Origin: Desulfococcaceae bacterium
GTDB lineage: Bacteria; Desulfobacterota; Desulfobacteria; Desulfobacterales; Desulfosalsimonadaceae
Reading direction: 5' to 3'
Length of the DNA: 64,000 bases
Assembly: GCA_030145385.1 (NCBI GenBank)
Contig: JAQYVU010000002.1
Span: 62,001-126,000 of the forward strand
The translations under genes were made by a program, and so were the position numbers. The notes below the pieces were generated by a model that saw only the letters and a program-made list of their open reading frames with translations, was not told the origin of the DNA and made no database searches. Shown here one piece after another: positions 1-9,628 of this stretch. Every line of letters begins with the position of its first letter. The first letter of the stretch is position 1.

Positions 1-161
1 CAGTTAGGTGCAATGTCAACATACGGGTCAATCGTAACATGCGGCCCGATAAAAGTCCCGGAACCAATGGATACATTCCCGTTAACAATCGAATAAGGCC
101 CGATTTCAACATTGGAATCAATCTCTGCACTGGGATCAATTATTGCGGTTGGATGTATCAT
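1..161 (-). CDS. lpxA: UDP-N-acetylglucosamine O-acyltransferase, N-terminal part (runs off left edge)
   Basis: The first 53 codons of LpxA, which puts the first acyl chain on UDP-GlcNAc in lipid A synthesis (cytoplasm). The visible start reads [18 protein letters not shown] and continues with hexapeptide-type [IV]-G-x-x-x repeats of a left-handed beta-helix. The ATG at 161-159 overlaps the fabZ stop in an ATGA junction and a GGAGGA-like ribosome site sits just upstream, so translation is coupled to fabZ. The order lpxD-fabZ-lpxA is the classic one. The C-terminal part lies outside the window. Confidence 0.93.
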   Translation of the reverse strand, partial: MIHPTAIIDPSAEIDSNVEIGPYSIVNGNVSIGSGTFIGPHVTIDPYVDIAPN

Positions 162-601
162 TCTTTTCCTCCGATCAAAGCCATAATTTTTGCTTCTGCT
201 ACGCGATTATTATCTACAAAAGCCTTAGCACTCATTTTCACAACTCTGGTTCGCTGCTTTTCTATTGTCACCTCAAAAATCAACTGATCTCCCGGAATAA
301 CAGGCGCCCTGAACCGGGCCCGGTCCACACCTGAAAAACAAACCTGAGAATGGGTTTCCGGAGGCAGACTTTCTGCCAGCAGCAACCCACCGGCCTGTAC
401 AATCCCCTCAAGGATTAAAACACCGGGCATGATGGGTTTGTCGGGAAAATGCCCCTGAAAAAAGGGTTCATTGATTGTCACATTTTTTAATGCACAAATT
501 TTCACACCCGGTTCCAGTTCCAGAACCCGGTCGACAAGAACAAACGGGTATCGGTGCGGCAGCAGGTTTAAAATTCTTTCAATATCATAGCCTTGTTTCA
601 T
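158..601 (-). CDS. fabZ: 3-hydroxyacyl-ACP dehydratase FabZ
   Basis: Dehydrates (3R)-hydroxyacyl-ACP to trans-2-enoyl-ACP in type II fatty acid synthesis (cytoplasm). At 147 residues it has the usual length of the family. The hot-dog fold motifs are clear: [12 protein letters not shown] near residues 14-25, the catalytic histidine in [11 protein letters not shown] (His51), and Glu65 in the following helix. It lies between lpxD and lpxA in the lipid A operon, where it competes with LpxA/LpxD for hydroxyacyl-ACP, and overlaps the lpxA start by 4 bases. Start codon ATG at 601. Confidence 0.97.
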   Translation of the reverse strand: MKQGYDIERILNLLPHRYPFVLVDRVLELEPGVKICALKNVTINEPFFQGHFPDKPIMPGVLILEGIVQAGGLLLAESLPPETHSQVCFSGVDRARFRAPVIPGDQLIFEVTIEKQRTRVVKMSAKAFVDNNRVAEAKIMALIGGKE

Positions 602-651
602 TCGTAGTCCTATAAACCTAATAGATGATCGGAATAATCAAGTGTATGGTA

Positions 652-1677
652 TTATTTATTTGAAAAAGAATCCAGGCGCTTTTCGATATCTTTAATTTTT
701 CTTTTCAATTCCGGCAGTCGGGGAATCAGCTGGCTGACACGAAGCCATAATTTATGAGGCATTTCAGGAGTCCCGGAAACCACTTTGCCATTGGGAACGG
801 ATCGGGTGACACCTGCCTGCGGCCCGACTGTCGCATAATCACCAACGCAAATATGTCCTCCAATGCCTGCCTGGCCGGCCAGTATGACATTTTTTCCGAT
901 TGTCGCACTCCCGGCGATCCCCACCTGTGCGACGATGAGTGTATTTTCTCCGATCACCACATTATGAGCGATTTGAACATGGTTATCCGTCTTCACCCCA
1001 CTTTTAATCCATGTTTTGCCAAAAGTGGCCCTGTCAATGGTGTTACAGGCACCGATTTCAACATCATCATCAATCTGAACAATACCCAGCTGCGGAATCT
1101 TATAATGCTTTTCCCCGTCCGGAACAAATCCGAATCCGTCACTGCCGATCACCGTACCGGCGTGAACGATCACCCGATTACCGATGGTGCAACGCTCCAG
1201 AATCGTTACATTCGGATATATTTCAACATCATCTCCGATGCATGCCCCATTACCGATAACCACATGAGGGTGTATAGTCACCCGGCAGCCGATGGTCACA
1301 TTGTCCTGAATCACGGCAAGCGGTGCCAGACTGACATCTTTGCCAAAAGAGACATTCCGCCCAATCGATGCCTGGGGGCTGATATTTTCCGCAGAACGGG
1401 AAGCGGGAAAACACAGATTCATAATCTTTGCAAATGCCAGGCGCGGATTATCAGACATGATAAGATTGGTTGCCACTTCCTGCTGAAAATTCTGAGGCAC
1501 AATTACCGCACCGGCGTTTGTCTCGGGGACTCGTTTTAAAATTTTAGGCGAATCCGCAAAAGAGATGTCATCGATGCCGGCTTCATCAAACGGAGCAATT
1601 CCACGTACAATCTTTTGGGGGTCACCCTGGATTTGCCCGCCAATCACCGTAATTAATTCGGCTAAAGATATCTCCAC
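652..1677 (-). CDS. lpxD: UDP-3-O-(3-hydroxyacyl)glucosamine N-acyltransferase LpxD
   Basis: Third step of lipid A synthesis: transfers a hydroxyacyl chain from ACP to the 2-amino group of UDP-3-O-acyl-glucosamine. The protein has 341 residues. An N-terminal uridine-binding domain covers about residues 1-95. Residues about 100-290 are left-handed beta-helix hexapeptide repeats. The catalytic histidine is in DNHVQIAHNVVIGENT (His238, matching E. coli His239). A charged C-terminal helix (315-340) is the usual trimer/ACP-binding extension. It lies 50 bases upstream of fabZ and downstream of skp, all on the minus strand. Confidence 0.97.
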   Translation of the reverse strand: MEISLAELITVIGGQIQGDPQKIVRGIAPFDEAGIDDISFADSPKILKRVPETNAGAVIVPQNFQQEVATNLIMSDNPRLAFAKIMNLCFPASRSAENISPQASIGRNVSFGKDVSLAPLAVIQDNVTIGCRVTIHPHVVIGNGACIGDDVEIYPNVTILERCTIGNRVIVHAGTVIGSDGFGFVPDGEKHYKIPQLGIVQIDDDVEIGACNTIDRATFGKTWIKSGVKTDNHVQIAHNVVIGENTLIVAQVGIAGSATIGKNVILAGQAGIGGHICVGDYATVGPQAGVTRSVPNGKVVSGTPEMPHKLWLRVSQLIPRLPELKRKIKDIEKRLDSFSNK

Positions 1678-1741
1678 ACCCGACTCCTTAAAATGCTAAA
1701 TCATAGATCCGACGCAGCAATGCTGATGAAAAAAATTCAAG

Positions 1742-2272
1742 TTAATTGGAACCATTTGGCTGAGCATTGTACTTTTCAATTAATAAATCCGTCATATCAA
1801 TGGTACTCGGGTAATAAATGGCCGCACTTTTTTCAATAATCAGCAAATACCCTTCTTTTTTCCCTATTTTTTCAGCCAGTTCAAATATATCGTTTTTTAA
1901 TTTTTCAACCTCTGTTGCCTCAAGTTCCCTGAATTCCATTTGAAATTTTTTCTGCAACGATTGAAAATCATACTTTTTAATTTCAAGTTCCCGCTGTTGC
2001 TCTTCTCGCTTTTCCTTGCTCATGACCATGGACTCGCGACTCATTTGCTCGGAAAGGCTCTCAATCTCTTTTCCCAATTCGATGAGCTTTGCTTCCATCG
2101 TCCGGCCTTTTTTCTGTATTTCCCCTTGAACCAACTTCCCGGCTTCAGACTCCGTCAGGACTCTTTGAAAATCAACAATTCCTATTTTCGCCACATCCGC
2201 CGCATATGCCGGCAGGACATAAAAGATAACCAATACAACTGCTACGATTAAACCGAATTTTCCGAGTCTCAT
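1742..2272 (-). CDS. skp: OmpH/Skp-type periplasmic chaperone
   Basis: Skp-family chaperone that holds unfolded outer-membrane proteins in the periplasm and hands them to BamA. There are 176 residues, with a signal peptide whose cleavage is expected after PAYA (residue 24). The mature start KIGIVDFQRVLTES is the conserved Skp beta-strand. It is followed by a long charged coiled coil (about 45-130) rich in K, E and Q, the tentacles of the family. It sits between bamA and lpxD, the standard order in Gram-negative bacteria. The bamA stop is about 50 bases upstream, so the genes are probably cotranscribed. Confidence 0.92.
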   Translation of the reverse strand: MRLGKFGLIVAVVLVIFYVLPAYAADVAKIGIVDFQRVLTESEAGKLVQGEIQKKGRTMEAKLIELGKEIESLSEQMSRESMVMSKEKREEQQRELEIKKYDFQSLQKKFQMEFRELEATEVEKLKNDIFELAEKIGKKEGYLLIIEKSAAIYYPSTIDMTDLLIEKYNAQPNGSN

Positions 2273-2325
2273 TTAATAACCCCCTTAGTCAGCAAACAAA
2301 AAAATTTCCAAAGCAACTATTATAA

Positions 2326-4581
2326 TTAAAAACTTCCGCCCATGGAAAACTCCCATCGACCCGAACCTTCACCAGGCTGTGGATCAATAATATACCCCCG
2401 CTCCAGGCGTAAAGGCCCCATCGGGGAAAACCACCGAATCCCGAATCCGAAACTGTCACGCAATCCGCTGTCAGAAGTACCTTCATCCGCCCAGGTATTA
2501 CCCGCATCATAAAAAAACAACCCGACAAGTCCGCTCTCTTTGATGATCGGAAACAGGTATTCAACATTAAACTGAACAAACTCCGTGCCGCCGATCTCAA
2601 TATCATCGTCAATGACCGGGCTGATTTCCCGCCAGTCAAATCCTCTGACGGAATTGATACCACCCAGATAAAACCGTTCATAATCCGGCAGATATTTTTC
2701 AGAACGTTCCCAAATATAGCCGCCTTCACCGTGTAGAAACCCCACGGTTCCCCAAAATAAGGGGAAGTACCAACCGGTTTCTGCGGTTACTTTGGAAAAT
2801 CCAATATTTCCCCCCAGTCCGGAATATTTGAACGTGAGACTGTGTTTGGAACCTTCCGAGGGATTGAACTGTCGATTCCGTGAATCATAAACGACACTCA
2901 ACGAGACACTGCTTTCCACGTTTCTTCCGGGAAAAATATATGGCGACGCTTCTTCTGAAATATTATCAATATCACTGACATCATAGGCATATTTGATATA
3001 TCCCCGCGTAAAATCAAAAAGAGGATACCCGAATCGAACGCCCCCGCCGAAACTGTCCCGGTCGTAATCATCATATTCGCGTTCCTGCTTATAGGCATCA
3101 ATGCCTGCCGACAATGGGATATCAAACAACCACGGTTCAGTAAATCCAAAGGAATACTGCCGGGAGGTTCCGCCGGTCTGAACGGCGAATTCAAGTATCT
3201 GCCCCCGCCCTAAAAAATTTCGTTCAGACACGGAAGCCATCACGTAGAGCTTGTCCACCGCACTGTATCCGCCGCCGAAAGTAAAGGTCCCGGTGGGTTT
3301 TTCAACCACTTCAATACCTAAAATCATCTGATCTTCTGCAGAACCTCTCTGGGGTTTCACCTTGACATCTTCAAAAAAATCCTGCCGGTATAAATCACTG
3401 ACACTTCTTTTTAAGCGCCTGCTGCTGTATAGCTCCTGCTCATAAACCTTTAACTCGCGACGAATCACCTTGTCCCTGGTTTTCGTATTTCCGTGTATGT
3501 TGATTCTTTCAAAATAAACCGGTTTATTTTTTGTTATATGAAAAGTAATATCAACGGTTAAATTTTCCGGATCGGTTCCTATTTCAGGAAAGACATCGGC
3601 ATGCGCATACCCTCTGTCCGCATAAATATCGGTCAATGCAAGAACATCCTGCCGGATGACATCCCGATTAAAATAGGCTTCTTCGTCCACCATGATATGG
3701 GTAATAAGTTCTTCTTTTAGTATAATAAAATCCCCTTTCAAATCAACCTGGCCCATTTTAAAACGAGGGCCTTCGTTAATTTTTATGAGAATATATATCC
3801 ATTCATCCCTGTATTCAATCTCCGGTTCACCGATTCTGGCTTCGGCATATCCATTATTCTGATAAAAAGCAGATAGTTGGTAAATATCCTGCTGCAGCTC
3901 CTCGCGATTCAGCTCACCGGAGGATGTCAGCCAGGACCAAAAACCTTTTTCCGATGTTTCCATTATTTTTAAAAGCTCTTTTGAATCATAGGCACTGTTT
4001 CCGTCAAACGTGATTGTCTTGATACGAACCTTTTCACCTTCTTCTATTTCAAACTCCAGATTCGCCTGACTATCTTCCAGCGGCTCAATGATATATGAAA
4101 CCTTCGCGTTATGATAGTTCTTATCCTTATACAATGATTCTATAATTTTAATATTCCGGCGTATTTTAAAAATATTTAAAATCGATCCGCTGCTGATATC
4201 AACATTTTCTTTGAGTTCTTCGTCATCAAGCACCGCATTTCCGGAAAATATTGTTTCACGAATGGTGGGTTTCTCTTTAATAATAAAAATCACTGTATTG
4301 CCATCAAGGTTTTTTTCAACTTCGACGCGGACATCATCAAACCACCCCATGTTATAAATCGCCTGAAGGTCTTCAGAAAGTAAAGCGTCGCTATACACAT
4401 CACCGGCTTTTGCCCGGGTAACCCTTAAAATCGCATCATCCTCAATACGCTGATTCCCCTGCACCAGAACCTGTTGGATCAAAACAGCATCTTCAGCCCC
4501 TGCCACAGCGGTAGTTAAAAAAATCAAATTCAGAACTATAATCAACATCATGCATTTTTGCATGTAATTATCATATTTCAT
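2326..4581 (-). CDS. bamA: Outer-membrane protein assembly factor BamA
   Basis: The Omp85 core of the BAM complex, which folds and inserts beta-barrel proteins. There are 751 residues. A hydrophobic signal segment covers about residues 10-28. Five POTRA repeats lie between about 30 and 425, with openings such as VLVQGNQRI and INIHGNTKT. The 16-strand barrel fills about 430-751 and ends in a terminal phenylalanine, the normal beta-signal. The strand carrying YLGGINSVRGFDW is the conserved L6 VRGF motif. The ATG at 4581 overlaps the lolD stop (ATGA). A second methionine (Met7) is a possible alternative start with an equally good signal peptide. Confidence 0.97.
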   Translation of the reverse strand: MKYDNYMQKCMMLIIVLNLIFLTTAVAGAEDAVLIQQVLVQGNQRIEDDAILRVTRAKAGDVYSDALLSEDLQAIYNMGWFDDVRVEVEKNLDGNTVIFIIKEKPTIRETIFSGNAVLDDEELKENVDISSGSILNIFKIRRNIKIIESLYKDKNYHNAKVSYIIEPLEDSQANLEFEIEEGEKVRIKTITFDGNSAYDSKELLKIMETSEKGFWSWLTSSGELNREELQQDIYQLSAFYQNNGYAEARIGEPEIEYRDEWIYILIKINEGPRFKMGQVDLKGDFIILKEELITHIMVDEEAYFNRDVIRQDVLALTDIYADRGYAHADVFPEIGTDPENLTVDITFHITKNKPVYFERINIHGNTKTRDKVIRRELKVYEQELYSSRRLKRSVSDLYRQDFFEDVKVKPQRGSAEDQMILGIEVVEKPTGTFTFGGGYSAVDKLYVMASVSERNFLGRGQILEFAVQTGGTSRQYSFGFTEPWLFDIPLSAGIDAYKQEREYDDYDRDSFGGGVRFGYPLFDFTRGYIKYAYDVSDIDNISEEASPYIFPGRNVESSVSLSVVYDSRNRQFNPSEGSKHSLTFKYSGLGGNIGFSKVTAETGWYFPLFWGTVGFLHGEGGYIWERSEKYLPDYERFYLGGINSVRGFDWREISPVIDDDIEIGGTEFVQFNVEYLFPIIKESGLVGLFFYDAGNTWADEGTSDSGLRDSFGFGIRWFSPMGPLRLERGYIIDPQPGEGSGRWEFSMGGSF

Positions 4582-5324
4582 TCAATCTCAACCAGTTTTC
4601 CTTCTACCAGAGTCATCTGCCTGTTCATGTACTCTGCAAGTTGCATATTATGTGTCACCGTAATTATCGTCATATTATATTCATCATTGAGTTCAAACAA
4701 TAAATCATGCACCTGTTTACTGTTTTTCTTATCAAGATTTCCTGTCGGTTCATCGGCCAGCAGTATCGCCGGATTCAGAACAAGCGCACGGGCAAGCGCG
4801 ACACGCTGCTGCTCCCCGCCGGACAGATCTCTGACACGATGTTTTATTCTTTCCTTGAGACCTACCCGAACAAGAATCGCTTCAGCACTTTGTCTTATCT
4901 CTTTGGATTTTAACCCTTTGATCAGTCCGGGCATTAAAACATTTTCAAGTGCGGAAAATTCCGATAAAAGATAATGAAACTGAAAGACAAACCCCATGGT
5001 TTTATTTCTGAAATCCGCCAGGTTTTTTTTATCAAATTCAAACACATCGGTTTCTTTATATAAAAGGGTGCCGCTGTCCGGCTGATCCAGGGTACCGAGA
5101 ATATGCAGAAATGTCGATTTGCCGATACCGGATTCCCCAACAATCGCGATTGTATCACCGGAAAATATATCCACCGATAAATCGGTCAGTACCTCTATTT
5201 TAGCGCCATTATTCCGGTAACTCTTGTTAATACCACTTAATGACAGCAACGGGACCGAATCTTTCTCCGGATTTTCCATGTTTGATTGGGTTTGATTATT
5301 AAACTTTTCCCGGCGATTATCCAT
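4578..5324 (-). CDS. lolD: Lipoprotein-releasing ABC transporter ATPase LolD
   Basis: ATPase of LolCDE, which releases outer-membrane lipoproteins from the inner membrane to LolA. There are 248 residues. Walker A is GESGIGKST (63-71), the Q-loop glutamine is in FVFQFHYLL (115), the signature is LSGGE (167-171), and Walker B is ILLADEPTG (from 187). All catalytic positions are intact. It overlaps lolC by 8 bases and bamA by 4 bases, so all three are translationally coupled. The first 20 residues are weakly conserved, and Met16 is a possible alternative start. Confidence 0.95.
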   Translation of the reverse strand: MDNRREKFNNQTQSNMENPEKDSVPLLSLSGINKSYRNNGAKIEVLTDLSVDIFSGDTIAIVGESGIGKSTFLHILGTLDQPDSGTLLYKETDVFEFDKKNLADFRNKTMGFVFQFHYLLSEFSALENVLMPGLIKGLKSKEIRQSAEAILVRVGLKERIKHRVRDLSGGEQQRVALARALVLNPAILLADEPTGNLDKKNSKQVHDLLFELNDEYNMTIITVTHNMQLAEYMNRQMTLVEGKLVEIE

Positions 5325-6552
5325 ATCTGAGGGCCTCGACCGGATTAAGTTTTGATGCTTTGTATGCAGGATAAAGTGTTGAAATAAAGCAGATTGCCAT
5401 TGCCGCTGAAATGATCAGAAAAACATCTAAAAATTCCAGTTGCACCGGGAGGCTGGTAAAATAATAAACATCTCCGGGAAGTTCGATAAATTTGTAATAT
5501 TTTAAAACGACACACCCCAGCATTCCGAGAACAACCCCGGTCAACGTTCCGATAAAACCGATCACCGTGCCTTTAAAAACAAAAATTTTCCAGATGCTCC
5601 GGTCTGTTGCTCCCATGGCTTTTAAAATGGCGATATCCTGGGTTTTCCCCATCACCATCATAATCAGGGTACTGGCAATATTAAACGCCGCCACCATAAT
5701 AATCAGTGTCAGGATCACGAACATGGCCTTTTTTTCAAGCTTCAGGGCTGAAAAAAAATTCCGGTTCATCTGCATCCAGTCCATGGTCCAGTAGGGGAAT
5801 CCTAAATCAGCCAGAATCGTTTCCGAAATTTTATCAGCTTGATAGATATCATCCACCCGGACCCCGATACCGGAAACCGAATCCCCTATTTTAATGAGTT
5901 TCTGGGCGGTTTTTAAATGGATGAACGCCAGTGAGGCGTCATATTCATAGAAACCGGACTCAAAAATACCTGTCACTTCAAACCGTTTCATTGTCGGCAT
6001 GTGACCGATGGGGGACATCATTCCCTTGGGGGATATCAGATAAATTATTTCTCCTTCAGCGGCTCCGATGGTCAAGGCAAGTTCCTTGCCTAAAATAATT
6101 CCCGGCGACAGGACGCCTGCGTCTGCAGTCACCTGAGGTCTTATTTTTTCAATTAAAGTTTCTTTATCATATCCTTTTATCGGGCTTCCGCCGGCCCGGG
6201 GGTCAATACCTCTGAGAACAGCACCGGAAATACCGGAAGAAGACCGCAGCATCACCTGAGAATACACAAAAGGCGCAGCTGACTGGACCCCTGCTTCAGA
6301 TTTAACCTGACGGATAACCCCATCATAATCAGCGATTGTTCCACCATGCCGGCGAATGATAATATGCGATTCAACACCTAAAATCTGCGATGTAAAATAT
6401 GATTCCGCTCCTGCCATTACTGCAATAACAATAATCAGTGCCATCACACCGACAGTAACCCCTGCCATGGAAAGAAACGTGATAAAAGAAATAAAGGCAT
6501 GTTTATGTTTGGACCTGAGATAACGGCCACCTACAAAATATTCAAAAGACAT
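5317..6552 (-). CDS. lolC: Lipoprotein-releasing ABC transporter permease LolC/LolE
   Basis: Inner-membrane permease of the lipoprotein sorting transporter, with the MacB/FtsX fold. There are 411 residues. One transmembrane helix lies near the N terminus (about 22-48), followed by a large periplasmic domain (about 50-265), then three helices (about 270-300, 320-350 and 370-395). The N-terminal FVGGRYLRSKHKHAFISFI and the C-terminal LYPAYKASKLNPVEALRYG are hallmark LolC/E sequences. Only one permease gene is present beside lolD, so the complex may be a LolF-like homodimer, as in many bacteria outside the gamma class. This last point is inference. Confidence 0.94.
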   Translation of the reverse strand: MSFEYFVGGRYLRSKHKHAFISFITFLSMAGVTVGVMALIIVIAVMAGAESYFTSQILGVESHIIIRRHGGTIADYDGVIRQVKSEAGVQSAAPFVYSQVMLRSSSGISGAVLRGIDPRAGGSPIKGYDKETLIEKIRPQVTADAGVLSPGIILGKELALTIGAAEGEIIYLISPKGMMSPIGHMPTMKRFEVTGIFESGFYEYDASLAFIHLKTAQKLIKIGDSVSGIGVRVDDIYQADKISETILADLGFPYWTMDWMQMNRNFFSALKLEKKAMFVILTLIIMVAAFNIASTLIMMVMGKTQDIAILKAMGATDRSIWKIFVFKGTVIGFIGTLTGVVLGMLGCVVLKYYKFIELPGDVYYFTSLPVQLEFLDVFLIISAAMAICFISTLYPAYKASKLNPVEALRYG

Positions 6553-6586
6553 CGGTCAATCCGTATCTGAATGGCTAAATCACATT

Positions 6587-8077
6587 TTATTTATCTGTGG
6601 GCTTCATGTGGGGGAATAAAATCACATCACGAATGGAAGCAGAATCCGTCAAAAGCATGGCCAGCCTGTCAATGCCGATGCCTTCTCCCGCTGTGGGAGG
6701 CATCCCGTATTCCAGTGCCCTGATATAATCGTCATCAATGATTTGCGGCGTTTCATCCCCGGCTTCCTTATTTTCAAGCTGATGCAGGAACCTGTTTTTC
6801 TGGTCTTCCGGATCATTTAACTCGGAAAATCCGTTGGCAATCTCCCTTCCGGCAATGAACAATTCAAATCGATCCGTCAACTCTGGATTTTCCTTGTTTC
6901 GACGCGAAAGCGGTGAAACTTCGACCGGATAACCGGTGATGAATGTCGGCTGAATCAATTTGGGTTCCACAAGGGCATCAAATATTTTTGTCATTATTTT
7001 TCCAACACCCATTGCATCCTCGGAACGGTTACCAAAAGAAATCCCTTTTGACAGTGCAAAATTCATCAGCTCATCTTTTTGGCTGAATAAAGACGGGTCC
7101 ACGCCGGCAATTTTTTCCAAAGATTCCAGAAGCGGCAGCCGTTTCCATGAACCGCTGAATTTAATCTGCACCCCCTGATATTCAAAATCCATTGCGCCGG
7201 CAATACTGAGAGCAAGCGACTGGAACAGTTCTTCCGTTAAATTCATGAGATCTTCGTATGTGGCATATGCCTGATAAAATTCAAGCATGGTAAATTCAGG
7301 ATTGTGCTGAGTTGAAATTCCTTCATTCCTGAAACTTCTGTTGATTTCAAAAACTCTTTCAAACCCCCCGGTAACCAGCCTTTTTAAATAGAGTTCCGGC
7401 GCAATTCGCAAAAAAAGATCCATACTGAGCGAATTATGATATGTCTTAAAGGGCTTGGCATCCGCGCCACCGGGAAGGGGCTGCATCATTGGGGTTTCCA
7501 CCTCGAGAAAGTCCCGACCCAGCAAAAACATCCTGATTGCCTGAACCAGTTGACTCCTTTTGATAAATAACTCCCGGACATCTGCATTCATAATCAAATC
7601 CAGATATCGCTGGCGATACCGTTTCTCAGGATCTTTGAGTCCATGAAATTTTTCCGGCAGCGGCCTCGTTGCCTTGGAAATTAATTGTAAAGAATTTGCC
7701 AGAAGAGACCATTCGCCTGTTTTTGTCTTAAACATCGTGCCGGTCATTCCGACAAAATCACCAATATCCAGTTTTTTAAACAAGGTATATGTATCATCGC
7801 CTACTATATCCGTTCTGATATATGCCTGAAGCTGGCCGCTCCGGTCATTGAATCGTATAAAGGCTGATTTCCCGAAACGGTTGACGGCCATAATACGCCC
7901 GGCCACTGAATATGAAGCATCCTCTGCGATTTCGGCTGATTCATTTTCCACTAAATCTTTAATATCTTTTACTGTATGCGATACCTTATAGTCATTCGGA
8001 AAAAGTTCAATCCCCGATTCTTTTAACGTTTGGATTTTTTCTTTTCTCTTTTCAATTACATCGTTTTTTTTGCTCAT
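6587..8077 (-). CDS. lysS: Lysyl-tRNA synthetase, class II
   Basis: Charges tRNA-Lys with lysine in the cytoplasm. There are 496 residues. An N-terminal OB-fold anticodon-binding domain covers about 60-150. The class II catalytic core has motif 2 around residues 247-262 (FRNEGISTQHNPEF) and motif 3 GEGIGIDRLAMLLT near 462-476. It lies upstream of lolC with a 34-base gap on the same strand, a neighbour order often seen in deltaproteobacteria. A strong hairpin separates it from the histidine kinase further upstream, so it may have its own promoter. Confidence 0.97.
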   Translation of the reverse strand: MSKKNDVIEKRKEKIQTLKESGIELFPNDYKVSHTVKDIKDLVENESAEIAEDASYSVAGRIMAVNRFGKSAFIRFNDRSGQLQAYIRTDIVGDDTYTLFKKLDIGDFVGMTGTMFKTKTGEWSLLANSLQLISKATRPLPEKFHGLKDPEKRYRQRYLDLIMNADVRELFIKRSQLVQAIRMFLLGRDFLEVETPMMQPLPGGADAKPFKTYHNSLSMDLFLRIAPELYLKRLVTGGFERVFEINRSFRNEGISTQHNPEFTMLEFYQAYATYEDLMNLTEELFQSLALSIAGAMDFEYQGVQIKFSGSWKRLPLLESLEKIAGVDPSLFSQKDELMNFALSKGISFGNRSEDAMGVGKIMTKIFDALVEPKLIQPTFITGYPVEVSPLSRRNKENPELTDRFELFIAGREIANGFSELNDPEDQKNRFLHQLENKEAGDETPQIIDDDYIRALEYGMPPTAGEGIGIDRLAMLLTDSASIRDVILFPHMKPTDK

Positions 8078-8128
8078 TTTCTTATCCGGAACTTTTCTAA
8101 GTAATTATTTTAAAAATATGAAAAAATA

Positions 8129-8163
8129 ATGTACCAAACCAGAGATGCTCTGTTTTGGTACAT
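8129..8163 (-). terminator. Probable Rho-independent terminator after the histidine kinase
   Basis: Arms of 16 bases (minus strand ATGTACCAAAACAGAG against CTCTGGTTTGGTACAT) pair with one mismatch around a 3-base loop. On the minus strand the hairpin is followed by TATTTTTTC. It lies about 125 bases after the kinase stop codon and about 50 bases before lysS, so it would end pilC-kinase transcripts. The near-perfect symmetry would also suit an operator site. Confidence 0.55.
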
Positions 8164-8288
8164 AACTTAAATTCAGGTGAATTAATATCCATCAGGTTGG
8201 CTACCCCATTTATAATCTACAGTCAAGATTAACTTAACTTGCCCCCTCGATTGGGAGCCTGCCGGCACAACAATCTTTAAATCTGGCT

Positions 8289-9617
8289 TCAACCCGGCCT
8301 GACCGATGCCAACTGACGGGAATTAAACTCACGACGTAATCGAACATTAAAGATAGTCCCTTTCTCAGGGGAACTCTGGACATCTATCAGTCCATTGTAC
8401 GAGGTAATAATCCGTTGAACAATCGACAACCCGAGACCGGTCCCCTTGGGTTTTGCGGTAAAAAACGGATCAAAGATTGATTTCATTGTCTCTTCGCTCA
8501 TCCCGCATCCATTATCCGCGATGGTGATACAGACATAGATTTTATCCACCGGATACATCTTAATATCAATCCATCCTTCCGTTTCTATTGCTTCATCCGC
8601 ATTTAGCAGCAAATTCCATACAACCTGGCGCAAATGCTCCGGGTCTATTTCGATAAATACAGTTTCCGCAAGCTGCCTGGTTACTGTAATCCTTTTATTG
8701 CGACGGTTATCCGCTGTAAAAACCTTTATGATTTCTTCAAGTGCGACATCCAATTCCACAATTCTTGTCTGCCCGGGCTGTGGTTTTGCAAACATTAAAA
8801 AATCATTGACTAATGCAGTAAGACGATCCGCTTCTCTTAATATGATATCCATAAGCCGGTCCCGATCCGGATCATAGGGAATATCTTCTCGTAAAAACTG
8901 TATAGATCCTGATAAAGAGGCCAGGGGATTTTTAATTTCATGGGCAAGACCGGAGGCCATTTCTCCGATTGCCGCCAACTTTTCAACACGTTTGACCTGA
9001 TCTTCCATTGCCCAGAGATCCTTTTTTGCCCGCCGTTCCTGTTCAGCAAGAAAACCGCTTAAAAAAGCAACGCCAAAGCATGCGACAATGGTAATAAAAA
9101 GCTTGTACAGCACATAATTCCAGTTGTAATTAATAAATATAAAATCAACATCAACACCAAGCGGATAAATGACCCCCTGGAATTCTAAAGCAATGAGCAC
9201 GCCGTATTGAACACTGCAGCAAAAAGCAATAAACATCCCGCCTCTTCTGGACAGAACCATGCCTGCGTATATAATCACAATAAGATATAAAAAAGAAAAG
9301 ATACTTGAAAAGCTTCCGGTAACAAAAATAATACTTGTTATGAGCAGGCTATCGATAAATATCTGGGCATATCCGAAGCGGGCACTCTGAAAAAGGCGCG
9401 GCAGTATAAAGGCATATAGCGCTGAAAGAATCAACAGCGCTCCGGCAATATAGTAGATAAACAAAAGAGGCTGACTGAAAAAAGGCAGATTTTCATGAAA
9501 CCCAACGAAAAAGGCTGAACCCAGCAGCACTGCCGCAAAAAGCCCCCGGAAGAATATCAGCCACTTTAATTTTCTGTATTGGTCCAGTTGGAACTTATTT
9601 TTACGGTCAATTTTCAA
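8289..9617 (-). CDS. Membrane sensor histidine kinase, PilS-like
   Basis: Sensor kinase of 442 residues. Six hydrophobic segments fill about residues 18-190, with only short loops and no large periplasmic domain, like PilS. Then come HisKA with the phosphorylated histidine in AHEIKNP (His226) and a HATPase domain with N-box NLLLNADEA, G1 DNGCG and FDPFFTAKPKGTGLGLS. The start is TTG at 9617, 11 bases after pilC, so the gene is probably coupled to pilC. Location next to pilC suggests control of pilin expression, normally with the NtrC-type regulator PilR. No such regulator is in the window. Confidence 0.85.
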   Translation of the reverse strand: MKIDRKNKFQLDQYRKLKWLIFFRGLFAAVLLGSAFFVGFHENLPFFSQPLLFIYYIAGALLILSALYAFILPRLFQSARFGYAQIFIDSLLITSIIFVTGSFSSIFSFLYLIVIIYAGMVLSRRGGMFIAFCCSVQYGVLIALEFQGVIYPLGVDVDFIFINYNWNYVLYKLFITIVACFGVAFLSGFLAEQERRAKKDLWAMEDQVKRVEKLAAIGEMASGLAHEIKNPLASLSGSIQFLREDIPYDPDRDRLMDIILREADRLTALVNDFLMFAKPQPGQTRIVELDVALEEIIKVFTADNRRNKRITVTRQLAETVFIEIDPEHLRQVVWNLLLNADEAIETEGWIDIKMYPVDKIYVCITIADNGCGMSEETMKSIFDPFFTAKPKGTGLGLSIVQRIITSYNGLIDVQSSPEKGTIFNVRLRREFNSRQLASVRPG

Positions 9618-9628
9618 CTGCGATATGC

